A program made the translations under genes and the position numbers. A DNA stretch of 64,000 nt, taken from a virus. Location of the stretch: IMG/VR virus record IMGVR_UViG_3300020200_000009, positions 1 to 64,000 of that record; one strand, written 5' to 3'. Every line of letters begins with the position of its first letter. Position 1 is the first letter of the stretch. Under the pieces are notes generated by a model. The model saw only the letters and a list, made by a program, of their open reading frames with translations. It had not been told where the DNA came from and searched no databases. Below are positions 60,259-64,000 of this stretch, one piece after another.

Positions 60259-60375
60259 ATGTCCAAGTCCCCAAACAAAGGTAAAAAGGGTTCTCCTGGA
60301 GGTCAAAAGAACTCCAAACAGAATCAAGGAAATGCTACTGCTAAGAAAGCAAAGAATGGTGGCAAGAAAAAATGA
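60259..60375 (+). CDS. Highly basic micro-protein (38 aa)
   Basis: A 38-residue protein (MSKSPNKGKKGSPGGQKNSK...GGKKK) of almost only Lys, Gly, Ser, Asn and Gln. GGAGATGGAGG upstream is a strong Shine-Dalgarno for ATG 60259. It ends on ATGA overlapping the next gene, which supports translation. A charged peptide of this kind may bind nucleic acid, but no function is known. Confidence 0.6.
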   Translation: MSKSPNKGKKGSPGGQKNSKQNQGNATAKKAKNGGKKK

Positions 60376-60584
60376 TTCCTCTAATCCTGGCATCAATTTT
60401 TACAGCTACTCCCATGGGACCTGGACAGGTACCTCACTTTATGAGAACTTGTGATAGAATACGTATTCATGATGCTAAGTCAGGCACCAATTGGATTCTT
60501 TGTATCAACGGTGTTTATCAGTTTCCTAAAAACGGAAAACCTCAGGACAGGAGTTTGCCACAACATAAACAACAATTAATTTAA
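60372..60584 (+). CDS. Small hypothetical protein (70 aa)
   Basis: A 70-residue protein with a weakly hydrophobic N-terminus (MIPLILASIFTATPMGPGQV) that could be a signal peptide, followed by a globular-looking region (CDRIRIHDAKSGTNWILCIN) with two Cys that could form a disulfide, and a basic end. It overlaps the previous gene on ATGA. Family unknown. Confidence 0.55.
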   Translation: MIPLILASIFTATPMGPGQVPHFMRTCDRIRIHDAKSGTNWILCINGVYQFPKNGKPQDRSLPQHKQQLI

Positions 60585-60588
60585 TAGT

Positions 60589-60744
60589 ATGAACTATATT
60601 GTATTTGCTATTGTTGGGATGGTAGAGACTGGACCGAATGTATGTAAGATTGATTACTTACGTTATGTTGATGTTGCGTCAGTAACCATTCCTTGCAATG
60701 TCATCAAACTAAATACTATACAGGACCCAGGACAAAAGAAATGA
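60589..60744 (+). CDS. Small hypothetical protein (51 aa)
   Basis: A 51-residue protein with hydrophobic N-terminus (MNYIVFAIVGMVETG) and two Cys (NVCKIDYLRYV, IPCNVIKLN). It begins 4 nt after the previous stop and ends in an ATGA overlap with the next gene. A CTAAATA box lies inside its 3' end. I recognise no family. Confidence 0.5.
   Translation: MNYIVFAIVGMVETGPNVCKIDYLRYVDVASVTIPCNVIKLNTIQDPGQKK
60709..60715 (+). promoter_or_regulatory. Late-promoter-like box CTAAATA inside a small gene
   Basis: CTAAATA lies 25 nt upstream of the gene at 60741, within the coding sequence of the 51-residue gene. Its position relative to the downstream start matches the other late boxes. Confidence 0.45.
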
Positions 60745-61010
60745 GATTAAAAATTATAGGAACAGAGGTAGCTTTAGCAACCACAGCAGCAGCAGCAAGC
60801 GACTTTAGTAACGCAAGAGAAGTTCGTCTTGTGCATGACGCTACTGCTGCTACAACTCATTTAGTGACAATCACCGATTCTAGTGGCACTACATTGGCAA
60901 CTTTTAGTATGCCAGCATCAAATGTTGTTGTTATTAGAAAAGAGCCAACCCATAAAATTTTTGCTTCTAATGATGATATTAGAGGAGTAGCAGTTTCATA
61001 CGTCTCGTAA
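60741..61010 (+). CDS. Small virion-like protein (89 aa)
   Basis: An 89-residue beta-rich protein starting MRLKIIGTEVALATTAAAASD. I recognise this as a family common in cyanophages that is usually annotated as structural or hypothetical (VRLVHDATAATTHLVTITDS, TLATFSMPASNVVVIRKEPT, IFASNDDIRGVAV). The frame extends upstream to 60693 but the ATG at 60741 fits the ATGA overlap and the late box. It could be a decoration or minor virion protein. Confidence 0.75.
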   Translation: MRLKIIGTEVALATTAAAASDFSNAREVRLVHDATAATTHLVTITDSSGTTLATFSMPASNVVVIRKEPTHKIFASNDDIRGVAVSYVS

Positions 61011-61016
61011 TAAAAC

Positions 61017-61640
61017 ATGATTGATAATGCGATTATGCTTGATAAGCGTAATCAAGTTGTGGTAATTGATAACTTGTTTACACTTGCAGAAATTGAATAC
61101 ATCCATGAGTATTTTTTAAAATTCGATGGGTGGCAGTTTATTTTCGATGATTCTCCAGAAGACGATACTGCATATTATTCCTTGGGTAGAGTAGTAGACC
61201 AACCAAACTTTGGTGAGTTTGAAAATTTTTGCATTGATTATGCATTTAAACGAGCGGGAATTCCTATACCAAAATTTCACCGTTGCGTACATAATGCATT
61301 TAGATTTGGAGATACTGCTGGACTTCACGTAGATGGAGAGCATCTAGATGCTCTCAGTTTTTTGATATACGGTAATAAAGAGTGGCACCACAGTTGGGGT
61401 GGTGAAACAGTTTTTATGCTTAACAATGAAATATCAGATATTGTAATCCCCAAACCTGGAAGGTGTGTCGTTTTTCCTGGTTTAGTTTTACACGGGGCAA
61501 AACCACTATCGAAAATTCATAAGTTTCCTGCTAGATATAGTGCTGTCTTCCAATACTGTCCAGGTCAAGAAGACGCAGTGTTAGCACATGCTGCTACACA
61601 ACCAAAAAATACTAGAACATTTCCTCATGTCTCAACCTGA
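61017..61640 (+). CDS. 2OG-Fe(II) oxygenase, prolyl-4-hydroxylase-like (207 aa)
   Basis: A 207-residue 2OG-Fe(II) oxygenase. The iron triad is H104 and D106 (LHVDGEH) with H159 (VLHGAKP). R173 (PARYSAVFQY) would bind 2-oxoglutarate. The fold resembles PF13640 (prolyl 4-hydroxylase, PHD2-type). This is a different class from the enzyme at 2541. It starts 6 nt after the structural gene and its end overlaps gp17 by 14 nt, so it is cotranscribed with the terminase. Substrate unknown. Confidence 0.8.
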   Translation: MIDNAIMLDKRNQVVVIDNLFTLAEIEYIHEYFLKFDGWQFIFDDSPEDDTAYYSLGRVVDQPNFGEFENFCIDYAFKRAGIPIPKFHRCVHNAFRFGDTAGLHVDGEHLDALSFLIYGNKEWHHSWGGETVFMLNNEISDIVIPKPGRCVVFPGLVLHGAKPLSKIHKFPARYSAVFQYCPGQEDAVLAHAATQPKNTRTFPHVST

Positions 61641-63279
61641 TATTTACTTAGGCAATCCTAATCTTAAGCGGGTTAATGTTGCACAAAATTTTACACCAGA
61701 TGAAGTAAAGGAGTATATTAGGTGTAGTAAAGATCCAGTTTACTTTATAAAAAAATACATTAAGATTATTTCGCTTGATAGAGGTTTGATTCCTTTTGAG
61801 ATGTATGACTTTCAATCTGATATGGTTGAGAAGTTTCATGAGAATAGATTTAATATTGCAAAACTACCTCGACAGTCTGGAAAGTCCACAGTAGTTACTG
61901 CATATCTACTTTGGTATTCTCTTTTCAATGCAAACTCAAACATTGCTATCCTTGCTAACAAAGCAGCAACAGCAAGAGAAATGTTACAACGTTTACAACT
62001 ATCATATGAAAACCTCCCAAAATGGATGCAGCAAGGAGTTGTCAACTGGAACAGAGGTAGTCTGGAATTGGAAAATGGAAGCAAAATCATGGCTGCTTCT
62101 ACTTCTGCATCTGCTGTCCGTGGTATGTCCTTTAATATTATATTTTTGGACGAATTCGCGTTTATTCCGACGCACATTGCTGATGAGTTTTTTAGCTCTG
62201 TGTATCCTACTATTTCCTCTGGTACATCTACTAAGGTCATAATCATTTCTACACCGAAGGGAATGAATATGTTTTATAAACTTTGGCATGATGCGGAATT
62301 GAGTAGAAATGAATATGTTACTACTGAAGTGCATTGGTCTCAGGTGCCTGGGAGAGACTCTGACTGGAAAGAACAAACAATCCGAAATACTTCAGAAGAG
62401 CAATTTAATCAGGAATTTGAGTGCGAATTTTTAGGGTCTGTTAATACTCTTATTACATCTGCTAAGTTGAAGACCTTAGTATATGACACACCAATTACAT
62501 CTAATGCTGGATTAGATGTATACGAAGACCCAGAAGAAGACCACACATATGTTATGACTGTAGACGTTGCACGAGGACTGACAAAAGATTACTCAGCATT
62601 CTGTGTGATTGATACAACCACTATCCCATATAAATTAGTAGCAAAATATCGCAACAACAAGATTAAACCATTGCTATTTCCAAACGTAATCAATGATGTA
62701 GCAAGAGCATATAACCATGCGTATGTCATGGTAGAAGTTAATGATATTGGTGGGCAGGTAGCGGACACACTTCAGTTTGACTTAGAGTATGATAACTTAT
62801 TAATGTCTTCCATGAGGGGCAGAGCTGGACAAGTAGTAGGGCAAGGATTTTCTGGGTCAAAAGTGCAATTAGGAGTTAAGATGTCCACAGCAGTTAAAAA
62901 AACTGGATGTGCAAACATGAAACAATTGGTCGAAGATGATAAACTAGTCTTTACTGACTATGATATTATTTCAGAGTTAACTACCTTTATTCAAAGAGGT
63001 CCAGCGTGGGAAGCAGAAGAAGGGTGTAATGATGACCTTGCAATGTGTCTTGTAATTTTTAGTTGGTTAGCAACTTCAGATTACTTTAAAGAATTACATA
63101 ATGATGATGTCCGTAAGAGAATGTATCTTGAGCAAAAAGAAGCAATCGAAGCAGATATGTCACCTTTTGGATTTATCGATGATGGGATTAGTGGAGACAC
63201 TACATTTGTAGATGAAGATGGTCAAGTCTGGCATACTCCAGAGTATGGGGATATGGCATACATGTGGGAATATAGATGA
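61627..63279 (+). CDS. 17: Large terminase subunit gp17
   Basis: A 550-residue gp17 homologue (T4 gp17 is 610). The ATPase has Walker A RQSGKST (82-88), Walker B IIFLDEFAF (171-179, with D175 and catalytic E176) and coupling motif STPKGMN (208-214). The C-terminal nuclease has D313 in VMTVDVARGLTKD, VEVNDIGGQVAD and a NDDLAMCLV motif near the end. It packages and cuts phage DNA at the portal. The ATG at 61627 begins MSQPDIYLGNPN; an upstream start in the same frame would lengthen the overlap with the oxygenase. Confidence 0.97.
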   Translation: MSQPDIYLGNPNLKRVNVAQNFTPDEVKEYIRCSKDPVYFIKKYIKIISLDRGLIPFEMYDFQSDMVEKFHENRFNIAKLPRQSGKSTVVTAYLLWYSLFNANSNIAILANKAATAREMLQRLQLSYENLPKWMQQGVVNWNRGSLELENGSKIMAASTSASAVRGMSFNIIFLDEFAFIPTHIADEFFSSVYPTISSGTSTKVIIISTPKGMNMFYKLWHDAELSRNEYVTTEVHWSQVPGRDSDWKEQTIRNTSEEQFNQEFECEFLGSVNTLITSAKLKTLVYDTPITSNAGLDVYEDPEEDHTYVMTVDVARGLTKDYSAFCVIDTTTIPYKLVAKYRNNKIKPLLFPNVINDVARAYNHAYVMVEVNDIGGQVADTLQFDLEYDNLLMSSMRGRAGQVVGQGFSGSKVQLGVKMSTAVKKTGCANMKQLVEDDKLVFTDYDIISELTTFIQRGPAWEAEEGCNDDLAMCLVIFSWLATSDYFKELHNDDVRKRMYLEQKEAIEADMSPFGFIDDGISGDTTFVDEDGQVWHTPEYGDMAYMWEYR

Positions 63280-63280
63280 T

Positions 63281-63526
63281 ATGACAGAAGAGTTTGGTAT
63301 AGACCTAGAGCACTTTCTTTTTGTAGACCGACAGTGTAGGAAATGTCTACGTATTATGTCACTGGTAGATAATTTTTATTTGACAAGAAAAGATAGAGGA
63401 TCTAATCCATCAGCATACTCATATGTGTGTAAAGAGTGCACCATAAAAAGAGTATCTAAAACTTACCGAGCGGGAATAAAGCATAAAAAAGAAGTATGTA
63501 TTGATGAAAATTATCCCGATTGGTAA
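63281..63526 (+). CDS. Zinc-ribbon protein between gp17 and gp18 (81 aa)
   Basis: An 81-residue protein with two CxxC pairs: CRKCLRIMSLVDNFY and VCKECTIKRVSK, about 26 residues apart. A single zinc ion between them gives a ribbon. Small zinc proteins at this position (between terminase and sheath) recur in cyanophages; the role is unknown. The chosen ATG at 63281 is 1 nt after the gp17 stop. An upstream start in this frame would overlap gp17. Confidence 0.75.
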   Translation: MTEEFGIDLEHFLFVDRQCRKCLRIMSLVDNFYLTRKDRGSNPSAYSYVCKECTIKRVSKTYRAGIKHKKEVCIDENYPDW

Positions 63527-63573
63527 TATTTTTTTATTCACGTCATATTTCCCCTCTGTAAACATAGAAAATT

Positions 63574-63580
63574 CTAAATA
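63574..63580 (+). promoter_or_regulatory. Late-promoter-like box CTAAATA before gp18
   Basis: CTAAATAG lies 40 nt upstream of the gp18 start, in the only gap of the gp17-gp18 region. T4 gene 18 is also a late gene. Confidence 0.6.
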
Positions 63581-63621
63581 GTTTCAGCATCCAATGATTG
63601 AATCTATCAAGGAGATTACAG

Positions 63622-64000
63622 ATGGCATCAACACAGCTTTCCCCAGGGGTTGTTGTACTAGAAAGAGATCTTACGAGTGTAGTAAACTCGACTGTCGATA
63701 ATATTGCTGCCATCGTCGGCGCATTTGAAAAGGGTCCTGTAGAGCAAGTAACCACTGTCACTAGTGAGAAGGAACTTCTCTCTATCTTTGGTCGTCCAAA
63801 CGACTATAACTACGAGTATTGGTTTTCAGCAGCGCAATTCCTGCTGTATGGTGGCTCACTCAAAGTAGTGAGAGCGTTTAACGCTTCCCTTAAAAATGCA
63901 ATTGATAGTGCTCAGTTTGTAGTAAATAATTTTTCAGCATCAGATACTACTCTGACTGTTGTTTCTGCAGTAGATTTTGATGTCAATGACATCCTTCTGA
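63622..64000 (+). CDS. 18: Tail sheath protein gp18 (partial, 5' end)
   Basis: The first 126 codons of gp18 run off the right edge. The start MASTQLSPGVVVLERDLTS and NIAAIVGAFEKGPVEQVT match the sheath N-terminal arm of T4-like cyanophages, as do FGRPNDYNYEYWFSAAQFL and SLKVVRAFNASLKNA. AAGGAGA is the Shine-Dalgarno. gp18 forms the contractile sheath around the tail tube; full-length cyanophage copies are much longer than this fragment. Confidence 0.95.
   Translation, partial: MASTQLSPGVVVLERDLTSVVNSTVDNIAAIVGAFEKGPVEQVTTVTSEKELLSIFGRPNDYNYEYWFSAAQFLLYGGSLKVVRAFNASLKNAIDSAQFVVNNFSASDTTLTVVSAVDFDVNDILL

Noticed and set aside
61588-61626. Upstream start for gp17 (TTG at 61588)
   Set aside because: It would extend the overlap with the oxygenase to 53 nt and adds 13 residues without family conservation.

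Overview
The window is part of a T4-like cyanophage genome (a marine cyanomyovirus infecting Synechococcus or Prochlorococcus). The evidence is the set and order of virion genes: gp25-gp6, a very large virion protein, gp8, a DUF4815 protein, an Mtd-type fibre, gp13-gp14-gp15-gp16, gp17 and gp18. Small genes typical of cyanomyoviruses and two 2-oxoglutarate/Fe(II) oxygenases sit among them. Every gene I can support is on the + strand. No tRNA, integrase, transposon, CRISPR array or photosynthesis gene was seen, so the host genus cannot be decided from this window.

Layout. (1) 1-3182: an SF2 helicase, five small proteins and a 2OG-Fe(II) oxygenase. This part is visibly richer in C-ending codons. 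Three promoters here share a CTGKCCAC-like box 37-39 nt upstream of a TATAAT-like hexamer. (2) 3183-4391: a long perfect inverted repeat built on TTTTCCACA, then a textbook TTGACA-N17-TATAAT promoter driving four tiny overlapping genes (3400-4103), then a 288 nt gap. (3) 4392-10207: an NlpC/P60-type hydrolase, an AbrB-like protein, a 1230-residue virion protein, a PAAR-like protein and small conserved genes. (4) 10208-54396: baseplate and fibre block of gp25, gp6, a 6725-residue protein (20.2 kb, nearly a third of the window), a YHYH/Ig protein, a fibre with a cupredoxin-like C-terminus, an unnamed virion protein, gp8, the DUF4815 protein, two small coiled-coil proteins and a 2301-residue fibre. 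(5) 54403-57280: neck and small terminase genes gp13-gp16. (6) 57293-61640: a cassette of ten genes between the two terminase genes. It includes two very basic proteins carrying sequences that resemble the capsid-targeting peptides of T4 internal head proteins. (7) 61627-64000: large terminase gp17, a zinc-ribbon protein and the start of tail sheath gp18.

How it works together. The right-hand 55 kb builds the baseplate, fibres, neck, packaging motor and sheath. Late transcription is probably set by CTAAATA/ATAAATA boxes (T4 late consensus TATAAATA) that recur about 20-55 nt before virion genes. The baseplate and fibre proteins share a small stock of modules: GSGY glycine-rich repeats, GE-x-x-x-G-x-TSGA repeats, LamG, carbohydrate-binding-like, Ig-like and YHYH domains. 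This suggests repeated module swapping to build host-binding structures.

No clearly new multi-gene system is demonstrated. The best leads are the giant modular protein, the capsid-targeting motifs on the basic proteins, the early micro-gene cassette, and the TTTTCCACA palindrome.
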